Positions 47,353 to 56,102 of a DNA stretch of 64,000 nt are shown in pieces. Source of the stretch: UBA1067 sp050874585 (lineage in GTDB: Bacteria > Verrucomicrobiota > Kiritimatiellia > RFP12 > UBA1067). A program made the translations under genes and the position numbers. Where the stretch lies: positions 1 to 64,000 of the forward strand of contig JBNMKZ010000005.1 in NCBI GenBank assembly GCA_050874585.1. The letters are read 5' to 3'. Within the stretch, counting starts at the first letter, position 1, and each line of letters starts with the position of its first letter. The notes under the pieces were generated by a model. It was not told the DNA's origin and made no database searches. It saw nothing but the letters and a program-made list of their open reading frames with translations.

Positions 47353-47871
47353 TTAGGCCGCAGGGGTCGCTTCCGGAGCGGCCTCGCCACCTTCCTTCTT
47401 CGCCTTCTCGGAGAGCACACGGGCGAGACGCGTCGCAGGCTCCTTGAGGAGCATGAGCAACGTCGCACGGAGCTGATCCTTGCCAGGAACCTTCGAGAGA
47501 GCCTCGACCATCGCCGCATCGACAATCTTGTTGTCGTAGTCGGCGCCCTTGACCGAAGCCTTGCCAGCCGAAGCCTTCACGAACTCCATGATGGCCTTCG
47601 CCACGGCGGTCGGCTCACCCTTGCCGGTGACGACGGCCGTCGGACCCGCGAACATCGCGTTGACCTCTTCGCTCCAGCCCTTCTCCTTGGCGACCTTCGC
47701 GAGGAAGGTGTTCTTCACGACCAGAAGACGGCTGTCGAGCTTACGGAGATCCGCACGGAGCTTCGAAAACTTGGCGACATCCACGCCACCGTGGTTGATG
47801 ATGAAGCAGTAGTCCGAATCCTTGACGCGGGAGACGACTTCATCGAGAATGGCAACCTTTTCAATTCTCAT
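47353..47871 (-). CDS. rplJ: 50S ribosomal protein L10
   Basis: The 172-residue protein anchors the L7/L12 stalk on 23S rRNA. The N-terminal domain (SDYCFIINHGGVDVAKFSKL, VVKNTFLAKVAKE, GPTAVVTGKGEP) and a C-terminal helix that binds L12 dimers are visible, followed by a Glu/Ala-rich end. In many bacteria L10-L12 represses its own operon, but no clear leader structure fits in the 15-base gap after rplA. Confidence 0.95.
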   Translation of the reverse strand: MRIEKVAILDEVVSRVKDSDYCFIINHGGVDVAKFSKLRADLRKLDSRLLVVKNTFLAKVAKEKGWSEEVNAMFAGPTAVVTGKGEPTAVAKAIMEFVKASAGKASVKGADYDNKIVDAAMVEALSKVPGKDQLRATLLMLLKEPATRLARVLSEKAKKEGGEAAPEATPAA

Positions 47872-47886
47872 TTTCGATTACCTCCT

Positions 47887-48579
47887 TTATTCGGCATCCG
47901 CCGAGACGATCACAGGAACGCCAACGCCCATCGTGGAGGCGATAGTCATGGACTTGATGAAGACGCCCTTCACCGTAGCCGGCTTGGCCGACTGGACGGC
48001 GGAGACAATGGCCTTGATGTTGCCAACAAGTGCCGCGTCCTCGAAGCTGCGCTTTCCGGCGATGACCGCGAGGTTGCCGGTCTTGTCCATACGGAAATCG
48101 ACCTTGCCACCCTTGGCTTCCTTCACCGCCGTCGCCGTATCGTCCGTCACCGTACCCGTCTTCGGGTTCGGCATCAGGCCGCGCGGGCCGAGGATACGAG
48201 CGCACTTGCGGACTTCCTTCATCGCCTCAACCGTCGCAATCGCGACGTCGAAATCGCACCAGCCCTCTTTCGTGACCTTCTCGATCAGGTCCGCCAGGCC
48301 GACGAAATCAGCGCCCGCCGCACGAGCCGCCTCGGCGGCATCGCCACCGGCGAACACGGCAACCTTGACCTGCTTGCCCGAACCGTTGGGGAGCTTGACC
48401 GTGCCGCGCACAGCCGTATCGCCCTTCGTGAGCTCCTTGCCGAGGTGGAAGTAGACGTCAATCGTCTCGTCGAACTTCGCGCCCGGGTTCGCCTTCACGA
48501 ACTTGACGGCCTCATCAAGGCTAACCGCCTTCTTCGGGGCCTTCTTCAGAGCGTTGAAATACTTCTTGCCGTGCTTCAT
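47887..48579 (-). CDS. rplA: 50S ribosomal protein L1
   Basis: The 230-residue protein carries the L1 landmarks: GKYFNALKKAP, FDETIDVYFHLG, the RNA-binding DAEAARAAGADFVG-like segment, ARILGPRGLMPNPKTGTVT and the final GVFIKSMTIASTMGVGVPV. L1 forms the mobile stalk at the E site and can repress the rplK-rplA unit. It overlaps rplK by four bases (ATGA). Confidence 0.96.
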   Translation of the reverse strand: MKHGKKYFNALKKAPKKAVSLDEAVKFVKANPGAKFDETIDVYFHLGKELTKGDTAVRGTVKLPNGSGKQVKVAVFAGGDAAEAARAAGADFVGLADLIEKVTKEGWCDFDVAIATVEAMKEVRKCARILGPRGLMPNPKTGTVTDDTATAVKEAKGGKVDFRMDKTGNLAVIAGKRSFEDAALVGNIKAIVSAVQSAKPATVKGVFIKSMTIASTMGVGVPVIVSADAE

Positions 48580-49001
48580 TCAACCACCTCGATTCCCATG
48601 TTGCGCGCCGTGCCTGCAATCATCTTGACCGCCTGCTCCGGATCGTCCGTGTTGAGGTCGGCCTTCTTCATCTCGACAATCTTGAGAAGCTGGGCCTTGG
48701 TGACCTTGCCAACCTTGTTCTTGTTGGGAACGCCGCTACCCTTGGCAAGTCCCGCCTCTTTCTTGAGGAGGACGGACGCCGGCGGCGACTTGAACTGAAG
48801 CGAGAAGCTACGATCCTGATAAACCGTGATAATCACGGGGATCACGAGACCGGAATCCTTCGCGGTCTTAGCATTGAACTCCTTGCAGAACTGCATGATG
48901 TTGACACCAGCAGAACCGAGCGCGGGACCCACAGGAGGTGCGGGATTCGCCGCACCGGCCGGAATCTGGAGCTTAACCACGCCAGTAACCTTCTTGGCCA
49001 T
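48576..49001 (-). CDS. rplK: 50S ribosomal protein L11
   Basis: The 141-residue protein has the thiostrepton-binding N-domain (KLQIPAGAANPAPPVGPALG with GVNIMQFCKEFN) and the rRNA-binding C-domain (LLKKEAGLAKGSG, LNTDDPEQAVKMIAGTARNMGI). L11 organises the GTPase centre of the large subunit. It follows nusG by about 70 bases. Confidence 0.97.
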   Translation of the reverse strand: MAKKVTGVVKLQIPAGAANPAPPVGPALGSAGVNIMQFCKEFNAKTAKDSGLVIPVIITVYQDRSFSLQFKSPPASVLLKKEAGLAKGSGVPNKNKVGKVTKAQLLKIVEMKKADLNTDDPEQAVKMIAGTARNMGIEVVE

Positions 49002-49074
49002 TTGCCTTTTCCTTCTATTCGTGCGGCTCCTCCCGGGGATCCATCCCGGTCAAGCGGACCGCAAAACCTACCGA

Positions 49075-49683
49075 TTATGCCTTGACCGGCTCAAAGGTCT
49101 CCTCAACGGCAACCTTCTCAACCTGCCAATACTCGGCGTCGACCTGGACCTTGCGGTTGAAGATCGAAACCTCAACCTTGAGTTTGCCCTTGTCGGGATC
49201 CACCATTGTAACCTGGCCCGTCAAACCCATGAACGCGCCATCGGTAATCTTCACCGTCTCATCAACGCTGAAAGTAACTTTCGGACGGCTCACCTCGCCC
49301 GCGCCTGCCGGCCGATCGAGGAGGATTGCGTCCACTTCGCTTTTCTTCAGCGGCGCCGGGCGCTCGCCACCCACGAACCCAATGACACCGGGGGTCTCGC
49401 GGAGGAACTGCCACGTACGCGCATAAATCGCCTTGCGTCCGTTTTCATCAACGCCCTTGGCCTCATCATAGAGGGCGAGCTCGCAGAGAAGATAGCCTGG
49501 GAAGACCTTCTTCGTCATCGTGTGCTTCTTCCCATTCTTCTTCTCGGTCACGCGCTCCGTCGGAACGACACAGCGGCCGACGAAGTCTTCCATCCGCTCA
49601 ATCTTGATTCGATTGACGATTGACTTCTGGGCCTTATTCTCCTGTCCCGTCAGCGTATGCAGAACGAACCACTGCTTCTCCAT
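49075..49683 (-). CDS. nusG: transcription termination/antitermination factor NusG
   Basis: The 202-residue protein has the NGN domain (WFVLHTLTGQENKAQKSI, VFPGYLLCEL, TPGVIGFVG) and the C-terminal KOW domain (VKITDGAFMGLTGQV, LKVEVSIFNRKVQVD). It links RNA polymerase to ribosomes or Rho. The NGN domain has a lysine-rich insertion (TEKKNGKKHTMTKK), somewhat longer than usual. It lies 14 bases after secE. Confidence 0.95.
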   Translation of the reverse strand: MEKQWFVLHTLTGQENKAQKSIVNRIKIERMEDFVGRCVVPTERVTEKKNGKKHTMTKKVFPGYLLCELALYDEAKGVDENGRKAIYARTWQFLRETPGVIGFVGGERPAPLKKSEVDAILLDRPAGAGEVSRPKVTFSVDETVKITDGAFMGLTGQVTMVDPDKGKLKVEVSIFNRKVQVDAEYWQVEKVAVEETFEPVKA

Positions 49684-49697
49684 TGCCAGAATCTCCC

Positions 49698-49901
49698 TTA
49701 CGCCCCTGCGTGAACAATTTTGATGAAGAACTCAATCACCTTGTCGCAGACAAGCGTCGTCGCCGCAAGAATGAAAATGAAAGAAATGACGACCAGCGTG
49801 GACTCCCAGAGTTCACGCTTCTGCGGCCAAGTCACACGCTTCGCTTCAGCCGAAACGCCGCCGAGATACTCCTTCGCCTTCTTAAAGAAACTCATTTCCA
49901 T
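49698..49901 (-). CDS. secE: preprotein translocase subunit SecE
   Basis: A 67-residue single-helix form of SecE: the amphipathic segment KEYLGGVSAEAKRVTWPQKRE, with the conserved RVTWP, followed by one membrane helix (about 35-60). SecE clamps SecY in the translocon. It sits between tRNA-Trp and nusG, its usual place. Confidence 0.94.
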   Translation of the reverse strand: MEMSFFKKAKEYLGGVSAEAKRVTWPQKRELWESTLVVISFIFILAATTLVCDKVIEFFIKIVHAGA

Positions 49902-49909
49902 TCTCCGGT

Positions 49910-49983
49910 TGGCAGGGTAGGAGGGAATCGAACCCCCATAGGCGGTTTTGGAGACCGCTGCACTGCCATTGTGCTACTACCCT
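49910..49983 (-). tRNA. tRNA-Trp (CCA)
   Basis: Acceptor AGGGTAG/CTACCCT, D-arm AGCA...GGCAGTGC, anticodon stem GCGGT/ACCGC with loop CTCCAAA (anticodon CCA), T-arm with GTTCGATTC and an encoded CCA end. It sits inside the tuf-rpmG-secE-nusG series and is probably processed from that transcript. Confidence 0.95.
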
Positions 49984-49994
49984 ATGAAATGCAT

Positions 49995-50144
49995 TTACTT
50001 CGTCTCTTTGTGAGTCGTGCGCTTACGGCAATGCGGGCAGAACTTCACCTTCTCAAGACGCTCGGTCATCGTCTTCTTGTTCCGGGTCGTCGTATAGTTG
50101 CGGTTCTTGCACTCACTGCAAGCCAAAATCGCGAGATCACGCAT
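49995..50144 (-). CDS. rpmG: 50S ribosomal protein L33
   Basis: A 49-residue basic protein beginning MRDLAILACSECKNRNYTTT. It has two CxxC pairs (C9/C12 and C36/C39), so it is the zinc-binding (C+) form of L33, with KNKK-like basic residues between them and the usual KFCPHCRKRT end. It binds near the E site of 23S rRNA. The gene is short and lies just ahead of tRNA-Trp, with tuf 109 bases upstream. Confidence 0.95.
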   Translation of the reverse strand: MRDLAILACSECKNRNYTTTRNKKTMTERLEKVKFCPHCRKRTTHKETK

Positions 50145-50253
50145 TTTCTTTTTCCTTCAGTATTCGTGTGAGGACTGAGCCCGCCCGCCGCCCCGGTCGG
50201 CCACTTCCGGCCGGACCTGACGGGCAGGCATCCCACAGAAGACTTGCTTGTGA

Positions 50254-51465
50254 TTACTTGATCACCTTCGAAACCGTGCCGGCGCCGACCGTGCGGCCAC
50301 CTTCGCGGATAGCGAAGCGCATCTTCTCCTCAAGAGCAACCGGAGCGATCAGCTTCACGGTGATCTCGACATTGTCACCAGGCATCACCATCTCCACGCC
50401 TTCGGGGAGCTGGATGTCGCCCGTCACGTCCGTCGTGCGGATGTAGAACTGGGGACGATAGCCCTTCATGAACGCGGTGTGACGGCCACCCTCTTCCTTC
50501 GTGAGGACGTAGACCTGACCCGAGAACTCGGTGTGCGGGGTGATGGAACCCGGCTTCGCGAGAACCTGACCACGGGCAACGTCTTCCTTCTTCGTGCCGC
50601 GGAGAAGCGTACCGATGTTGTCGCCAGCCTGACCCTGATCGAGGAGCTTGCGGAACATCTCAACGCCCGTGACGGCCGTCTTCTGCGTCGGCTTGAGACC
50701 GACGATTTCGACATCGTCACCAACCTTGACAACGCCACGCTCAACACGGCCGGTGACGACCGTACCACGACCTTCGATCGAGAAGATGTCCTCAATCGGC
50801 ATCAGGAAGGGCTTGTCGAGTTCACGCTGGGGCTCAGGGATGTAGGTATCGAGAGCGTTCATGAGCTCGTCGATGCACTTGCAAGCCGGATCGTCCTTGC
50901 TCGTCGCCTGGGTGGCCGGATAGGCCGCGCCGCGAATCACAGGGGCATTGTCGCCATCGTAGTCGTACTTGGAAAGGAGCTCACGAACCTCCATCTCGAC
51001 GAGGTCGAGCATCTCGGGATCGTCAACGAGGTCGCACTTGTTGAGGAAGACGACAATCTTCGGAACGCCGACCTGACGGGCGAGCAGCACGTGCTCACGG
51101 GTCTGCGGCATCGGGCCGTCAACGGCCGAGACGACGAGAATCGCGCCATCCATCTGCGCCGCGCCGGTAATCATGTTCTTGACGTAGTCGGCGTGGCCGG
51201 GGCAGTCGACGTGCGCATAGTGACGGTTCTCGGTCGAATACTCGACGTGCGAGGACGCAATCGTCAGAATCTTGGTCGCGTCACGACGGCCGGCGGACTC
51301 GGATGCCTTGGCGACCTGGTCGTACTTGATCTCTTCGCAGAGGCCCTTGAGGGACTGGACGTGCGTAATGGCGGCCGTAAGAGTGGTCTTACCGTGGTCG
51401 ACGTGGCCGATGGTGCCGACGTTCACGTGCGGCTTTCCGCCGCGTTCGAATGTTTCCTTAGCCAT
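50254..51465 (-). CDS. tuf: translation elongation factor Tu
   Basis: The 403-residue GTPase delivers aminoacyl-tRNA to the ribosome. Motifs are GHVDHGKTTL (G1), DCPGHADY (G3), NKCDLVDD (G4) and GSA-type (here RGAAYP, G5); domains 2 and 3 follow (GRGTVVTGRVERG, MPGDNVEI). Switch I is odd: where most bacteria have ARGITI, this one reads TKILTI, keeping the effector Thr but replacing Arg-Gly by Lys-Ile. The start at 51465 follows AGGAG at 8 bases. tRNA-Thr lies 52 bases upstream on the same transcript. Confidence 0.97.
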   Translation of the reverse strand: MAKETFERGGKPHVNVGTIGHVDHGKTTLTAAITHVQSLKGLCEEIKYDQVAKASESAGRRDATKILTIASSHVEYSTENRHYAHVDCPGHADYVKNMITGAAQMDGAILVVSAVDGPMPQTREHVLLARQVGVPKIVVFLNKCDLVDDPEMLDLVEMEVRELLSKYDYDGDNAPVIRGAAYPATQATSKDDPACKCIDELMNALDTYIPEPQRELDKPFLMPIEDIFSIEGRGTVVTGRVERGVVKVGDDVEIVGLKPTQKTAVTGVEMFRKLLDQGQAGDNIGTLLRGTKKEDVARGQVLAKPGSITPHTEFSGQVYVLTKEEGGRHTAFMKGYRPQFYIRTTDVTGDIQLPEGVEMVMPGDNVEITVKLIAPVALEEKMRFAIREGGRTVGAGTVSKVIK

Positions 51466-51517
51466 TTTCTTGACTCCTGTGAGTTGTTTCTTGTCTTCTA
51501 TCTTTCTCCTTCCCAAA

Positions 51518-51593
<76 letters not shown>

Positions 51594-51617
51594 CTCTTTC
51601 GGGTTGGAAACTCGGAT

Positions 51618-51647
51618 AGTATACCAAATTTACACCCCGAAATGCAA
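51618..51647 (-). promoter_or_regulatory. promoter of the tRNA-Thr/tuf/ribosomal operon
   Basis: Minus-strand TTGCAT and TATACT are 18 bases apart with an extended TGG before the -10 box; transcription would begin just ahead of tRNA-Thr. Confidence 0.75.
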
Positions 51648-51812
51648 GGGGATGTCGAATATTTTGCTATCCGCCCAAAAATGTCACTTTCTTTCGCAAA
51701 TTATGGATTAGCCGCAGGCGTTCAACTCTCCAACGAAACGGCCGCTCCCATTTCGCGGCAAAACCACGCGGGATTCCCGTCACCGGCGCGCCCCGTCCGT
51801 CCGCCGTCCGCG

Positions 51813-54083
51813 TCAGTTTCGAATGTAGGCGCGGAAGAACGCCCCATCCGCACCCCCCGGACTGCCGCGCCAGACGTACTCATCGCCATCCCGCGACACG
51901 GATGCCGCAGCGAGCGGACGCCAGCCCGCCGACAAACTGCCGCTGCACTCGACCACAAGCCGCGAAACATCAGGCAAGTCGCCCGAAAAGCGTACGACGG
52001 CAATCCCGTTCTCAACCGAAAACCCCCGTATGGAAAAGACGGACGACGCATCCGTCGGACTTGAACCCGCCAAATACTCCTGCCAGGCAACAAGCCCATC
52101 CCCGTCCACATCCAGGTCGGGATTCCAGGCCAGCCCGTATCGGGCGTACCATGTGGACGGCACCTGTACGGCCAAAGCCGAGGCGGACGCGATTTTAAAG
52201 GCAGGCTCACCCTTCGTCAGAAGCAGGTCGTCCAACGCCACGTCGCCCTCGAATTCAATCTTCTCAAGGCTTCTCTTGCCCCCCTTGAGAGCCAAGGTTC
52301 CACACGGCTGTCCATCAATCCAGACGGAGCAAGTCGGCACCGATGCCGCGTAGTCGAAGTCCACCGCGATGCGCACCCACTCGTCCTCCTGAAAAATGCG
52401 CGGGGAGAGCGTTGTCCATCCGACCAATCCGTCCTCACCAACCCGGCCGAAGACGAGCCGCCCCTCCGGGCTGGCCACAATCGTCCCCTGGCCCACATCA
52501 TCCGTTGTGGGCCACTCCTCAAGCCGAACGACCTGCACCATCATGTCCACCTGCTGCCGCGTGGTGGACGCAACCGCCGGGCACTCCCGCTCGGCGGAAT
52601 CCCAGACCTTGAGGACACGCGTATGCGTCTCGCGTTGCATGGGATGGCCCGGGGGCGTTGCGGGCGAATAGTCCGCCGCGATTGTCACGCCCGCCCCGCG
52701 CCATCCGTCCAGTGCGGCGGCCTCGGTCCCGACGGGCTGCCGCTCAAACGAATCTGCCGCGAGCACCGGCGTTTCAGCCACCTCCGACTGGATGTTCCAC
52801 GTCAACTTGTCATCGTTCGAGACGACAAATGACATTGAAGGACCTTCTCCTTCCGAAGGCGAATGCGCGGGCAGACGCCACTGCACGCTTGTCGCCCGCA
52901 TCGCCCCATTGTTCGTGTAGGACACCGGATCGATTCCATCCCCAAAGAGTGCCACGCTGACGCGGTCGCCCGTCAGGAAACGATAGTTCGAACCTTCCAC
53001 CGTCGCCCGCCCGAGGGCCGGCGTTCCGAAGTCCAGCGTCCGCACATCCAGCCCGGACAACACGAGCGGAATGAAGACGGAGTCCGTCTTCCCGTCGCCC
53101 GAATCCGTCAGCGTCAGAATTCCGCACTTGCCCTCGGCCAGCCGTGGACCGAGGCAAAGTCCCTCCACGTTCGACCAAAAAGTCTTGTGCTCACCCGGCC
53201 AAGCCGAAAAAAGATGAACTTTCTCCACGGCTTTCCAGTCGGATGCCACCCGCAGGCCATCCGTCAGGGACTGGACGTCCGTCGCCTGGGCCAACGCGGC
53301 AGGCGTGACCTGGTAGATGGAGAAGAAGAAGTCCGCCCTTAGAGCCGAACCGTCCTTTGAACTCAGTTCGCGCTCAAGTACCAGAAGCGAGCCGTCCGGC
53401 AGGGCGCACAAGTCCGAAACGCCGCGACGACTGTTGTTCCCGTAGGCCTTCGGATAATGCCACTTGTCTGTCGTGTAGGCATACATGGCCGCCAATTCCC
53501 ACTGTGACCGAATCGTCCGCCGGGTGAACTTGACGAGCCGAACCGTCGTCCCGGCCGAGGGGGACGATCTCTCGCCGTCCACCGTGAGCGCCTCCTCGTT
53601 TGCCGTCCACATCGTCAGGCCATCTCCCGAAATCGTCAGCGACTCAAGACCGTAGTTGCTAACGTTCCTCATCATGACGGGCGGCAGTTCCAGCCGCTGA
53701 AGTGCCGCGCCGCCCGTTGGCGCAAATTCGAGAATTGCCCCCAGCCCCTCGTCGGCCACCCACAGGTTGCCACTCGCTGGATCGTAGGCAACGCCCTCAA
53801 GGTCGCCCGTGCCATTCAGGGGAATCCGCTCCCCAACGGAACAGCTGGCAATCGACAACCCGTCCGCCGCGAGTGCAATCGTCGCACGGTACAGGCCGCA
53901 CTCGGCTCCATTATCCGCCACGACATAATAGTCGTCCCCGCCAGCATGGGTGATGCCGCTCAGGCCCCTCGGGGCATCGTCCGGCCGATTCTTGTATTTT
54001 CCGAATTCAAGCGCAAGATCCGCGAAGGCCGAAGCCGCCGCCAGCAGACAACTTGACACAATTAGGCCACTCATTCTTCTCAT
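51813..54083 (-). CDS. secreted phytase-like esterase-domain protein with C-terminal calcium-type repeat
   Basis: The 756-residue product has a signal peptide (about 1-21). The first 350 residues match the phytase-like esterase (PF13449) pattern: LSGITHAGGDDYYVVADNGA, GDLEGVAYDPASGNLWVADEG and NYGLESLTIS at blade edges of a propeller. A concanavalin-like stretch follows (about 460-620, WVRIAVDFDY, CSVWIDGQPCG), then DVDGDGLVAWQEYLAGSSPTD, the thrombospondin-3-like calcium segment common near the C-terminus of Verrucomicrobia exported proteins. The start at 54083 follows AAAGGA at about 6 bases. Hydrolysis of phosphoesters is possible but unproven. Confidence 0.7.
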   Translation of the reverse strand: MRRMSGLIVSSCLLAAASAFADLALEFGKYKNRPDDAPRGLSGITHAGGDDYYVVADNGAECGLYRATIALAADGLSIASCSVGERIPLNGTGDLEGVAYDPASGNLWVADEGLGAILEFAPTGGAALQRLELPPVMMRNVSNYGLESLTISGDGLTMWTANEEALTVDGERSSPSAGTTVRLVKFTRRTIRSQWELAAMYAYTTDKWHYPKAYGNNSRRGVSDLCALPDGSLLVLERELSSKDGSALRADFFFSIYQVTPAALAQATDVQSLTDGLRVASDWKAVEKVHLFSAWPGEHKTFWSNVEGLCLGPRLAEGKCGILTLTDSGDGKTDSVFIPLVLSGLDVRTLDFGTPALGRATVEGSNYRFLTGDRVSVALFGDGIDPVSYTNNGAMRATSVQWRLPAHSPSEGEGPSMSFVVSNDDKLTWNIQSEVAETPVLAADSFERQPVGTEAAALDGWRGAGVTIAADYSPATPPGHPMQRETHTRVLKVWDSAERECPAVASTTRQQVDMMVQVVRLEEWPTTDDVGQGTIVASPEGRLVFGRVGEDGLVGWTTLSPRIFQEDEWVRIAVDFDYAASVPTCSVWIDGQPCGTLALKGGKRSLEKIEFEGDVALDDLLLTKGEPAFKIASASALAVQVPSTWYARYGLAWNPDLDVDGDGLVAWQEYLAGSSPTDASSVFSIRGFSVENGIAVVRFSGDLPDVSRLVVECSGSLSAGWRPLAAASVSRDGDEYVWRGSPGGADGAFFRAYIRN

Positions 54084-54294
54084 CTCGTTCCTTTCGCGTT
54101 CCCAACGGAATTCCGCCAGACAACGATTGCGCAAACTTGCCGAATATTATAGCCGATTCTCGTTTCCCCGACAATTGCAAATCTCACCGGGGAAAATGGC
54201 ACGGGCGAAAGGCATCCGCTGGGCACCAGACAAGCATCCCCCGGCAAGGATGTCCGTTCTCGCCGCGAACGGCAAAAGGACGCACACAAAATCT

Positions 54295-54392
54295 GATGCC
54301 CATCGGAAGGAAACTTACTCCTGAGTAACTTTGGACTTACTGGGCAGTAAGTTTGGATTTACTGCCCAGTAAGTCTTCGTCTGATGCGCATC
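54295..54392 (-). repeat. 98-bp element with three palindromes, copy B
   Basis: The reverse complement aligns base by base with 1-98 with no gap, 84 of 98 identical by my count. Palindrome centres differ between copies by paired changes: TACTC..GAGTA in one is TACTG..CAGTA in the other. Inverted ends are longer here (TCTGATGC on both sides). It lies in the non-coding gap between the phytase-like gene and the pilus operon. Confidence 0.85.
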
Positions 54393-54700
54393 AGAATCTT
54401 CCGGAATGCCGAGGACACCCTTCCGAGATGGTGAGCCGCACCTTTCCGCATGCCGAGGCGGCTTTTCCATCATGCCCGAAAGTGCCGCGCAAGACGGGCA
54501 CGCGCAGAGTCTCCTTTGCCGAAAATAAACACATTTCGCCGCGATTCGAGCAGAATCACTCCTGTTCAACCGCCCGCGCAAGGGCCGTCCACGCCGCGTC
54601 CACGCGGCACTCCGAAAAGATTTTCAAGAATTTTCCGAAATGCACCCAACCTTTTTGCGGCTCCCCCTGTATTGGTAGTTGAAGACGGTGAAAGCCGGCT

Positions 54701-54756
54701 GCCGATGGATTGAGCGGACTACCTCACCGCTCCCCTCTCGGGAACAGTCCATCGGC
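54701..54756. ncRNA. candidate structured RNA (three-way junction)
   Basis: GCCGATGGA (54701-54709) pairs with TCCATCGGC (54748-54756) around two inner hairpins: GAGCGG/CCGCTC (54712-54717 with 54727-54732) and CCC-TCTC-GGG (54733-54742). The fold works on both strands and the direction is unknown, though a T-tailed hairpin at 54781-54810 favours plus. No known riboswitch class was recognised. Confidence 0.4.
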
Positions 54757-54780
54757 GGCGACACTCCTCAGTTTTTTCAG

Positions 54781-54810
54781 CTCTTCCGCCCCCACGCGGA
54801 AGAGTTCTTT
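54781..54810 (+). terminator. T-tailed hairpin on the plus strand
   Basis: CTCTTCCGC pairs with GCGGAAGAG (9 bp, 6-base loop), followed by TTCTTTT. No plus-strand gene precedes it, so it may end the structured RNA at 54701-54756. Confidence 0.45.
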
Positions 54811-54824
54811 TATATATATAAGGA

Positions 54825-54853
54825 AAGAAGGATGCCCCAAAGGCATCCTTCTT
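54825..54853. terminator. terminator hairpin at the end of the pilus operon
   Basis: A 12-bp perfect stem (AAGAAGGATGCC with GGCATCCTTCTT) around CCAAA lies about 30 bases after the last pseudopilin stop. T-rich flanks occur on both strands, so it may act in both directions. Confidence 0.65.
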
Positions 54854-54881
54854 CATTTTTGCCGCGCCCATTGGGCGGACA

Positions 54882-56003
54882 CTATTCCGCGTCAAGTTGG
54901 GTCGTCCAGTTGACGTCATACTCCGCCGCACGGTAGGTCTTGCCGGCGCAGTCGACGACACCGACGAATGTGCAGGAACCCGCCACACCCTGTCCGCCGG
55001 GTTTAATCCAAAAGAGCGCCAGATACTGCCGATAGTTCGTCTTGTCGTAGACCGGATTGTACGGGGCTTCGCCAAGCCCCAGCTGGTTGCGGACGCACTC
55101 CGCGTTCTTGCCGATACCGAACGCCAGCAGTTTCGGGGACGGGGTCTTTTTGCCGCGTGAGGCCTTCGCCTCAACGAGGCTCTTCGCATAGGCCTCCGTC
55201 GGGGCACTGTTCGTCAGCCCGAGGTCGTATCCAAGGTCCTTGTAGATAGAGGATGTAGGAATGACCACCGCCACCGGCGTACCGTTCGTGACATAGGCGG
55301 GATAGAATGCGCTCATGTCCGGACGAAAGCCAGGGCCGCCGCCCTGAATCTCAAGTCCATCCCGCGAGCAGGCGATGCCCGTCCCGTTGTAGTTCTCGAT
55401 AACCGCCGTGCAATAACCGCCGCGTGAAGAGCCGTAGGCCTGCGCCGTGGAGGGGTTGTGGTAGTAGAGCGTCGTAATGCCGGCGTTCTTGAGCAACGCG
55501 ACCTCCGTCTCCGTCAGGTAGTAGATGCCGAGGGATGAATAAAGCCCCGTCGTGCGCATCCCCTTATTCTTCTCCATCGCCTCCACGAGTTCGGGCGTAC
55601 GGCCGCTTCCCTCGCCATTGGCGTTCAATATCGCCTGGAGAACCTTCCAGGAACCGTCGTAGATGCCCAAGCCCCCATTCACCGTCCGCGCATCACAGGC
55701 CGTCTGCGACCAGGTGCCGAAGTCGACTCTACCCTCGGATCCGAGACGGACACCATCCGCCGACACGTCAATGAGCGAATCAAAACCCTTGAACCGTTCG
55801 GCCGTGCCCTGCTCGACATGAATGGCATCGTAAGTGGCAAGCGCGTGGTAAATGCGCTTGATGTTCGCAAGATTCATCTTTTTCGCCTGAATCTCACGGA
55901 TGTTCCCATAGTTATGAATCCCGATGACCGCCACAAAGGCAAGAATCGCGATTACGATAATCAGTTCAATCAGTGTAAAACCACGCCGTCCTTCCGTCTT
56001 CAT
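54882..56003 (-). CDS. long type II secretion/type IV pilus pseudopilin
   Basis: The start at 56003 gives an 8-residue leader (MKTEGRRG) and then FTLIELIIVIAILAFVAVIG, the prepilin signal with Gly at -1 and Glu at +5. The 373-residue product is far longer than GspG-like pseudopilins (about 140), with a large exposed domain (about 45-373) containing four or more cysteines. Its C-terminal part (YRQYLALFW, FVGVVDCAGKTYRAAEY) resembles the end of the next gene upstream, so the two are paralogues. AGGAGG lies about 11 bases upstream. It ends the operon. Confidence 0.8.
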   Translation of the reverse strand: MKTEGRRGFTLIELIIVIAILAFVAVIGIHNYGNIREIQAKKMNLANIKRIYHALATYDAIHVEQGTAERFKGFDSLIDVSADGVRLGSEGRVDFGTWSQTACDARTVNGGLGIYDGSWKVLQAILNANGEGSGRTPELVEAMEKNKGMRTTGLYSSLGIYYLTETEVALLKNAGITTLYYHNPSTAQAYGSSRGGYCTAVIENYNGTGIACSRDGLEIQGGGPGFRPDMSAFYPAYVTNGTPVAVVIPTSSIYKDLGYDLGLTNSAPTEAYAKSLVEAKASRGKKTPSPKLLAFGIGKNAECVRNQLGLGEAPYNPVYDKTNYRQYLALFWIKPGGQGVAGSCTFVGVVDCAGKTYRAAEYDVNWTTQLDAE

Positions 56004-56102
56004 GGAATCGAATGCCTCCTCTTGATGAGTCATAGTTACCTACCTGCCTTTTTGAACGCCGCGTACGGTCCGGCGGTTCACCCGTTTGCCTTCCGCCAGT
56101 TT

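Noticed and set aside
46453..48798. A 781-residue open frame on the plus strand
   Set aside because: It runs antisense across rplL, rplJ, rplA and rplK; composition and lack of any motif show it is a by-product of GC-biased codons on the other strand.
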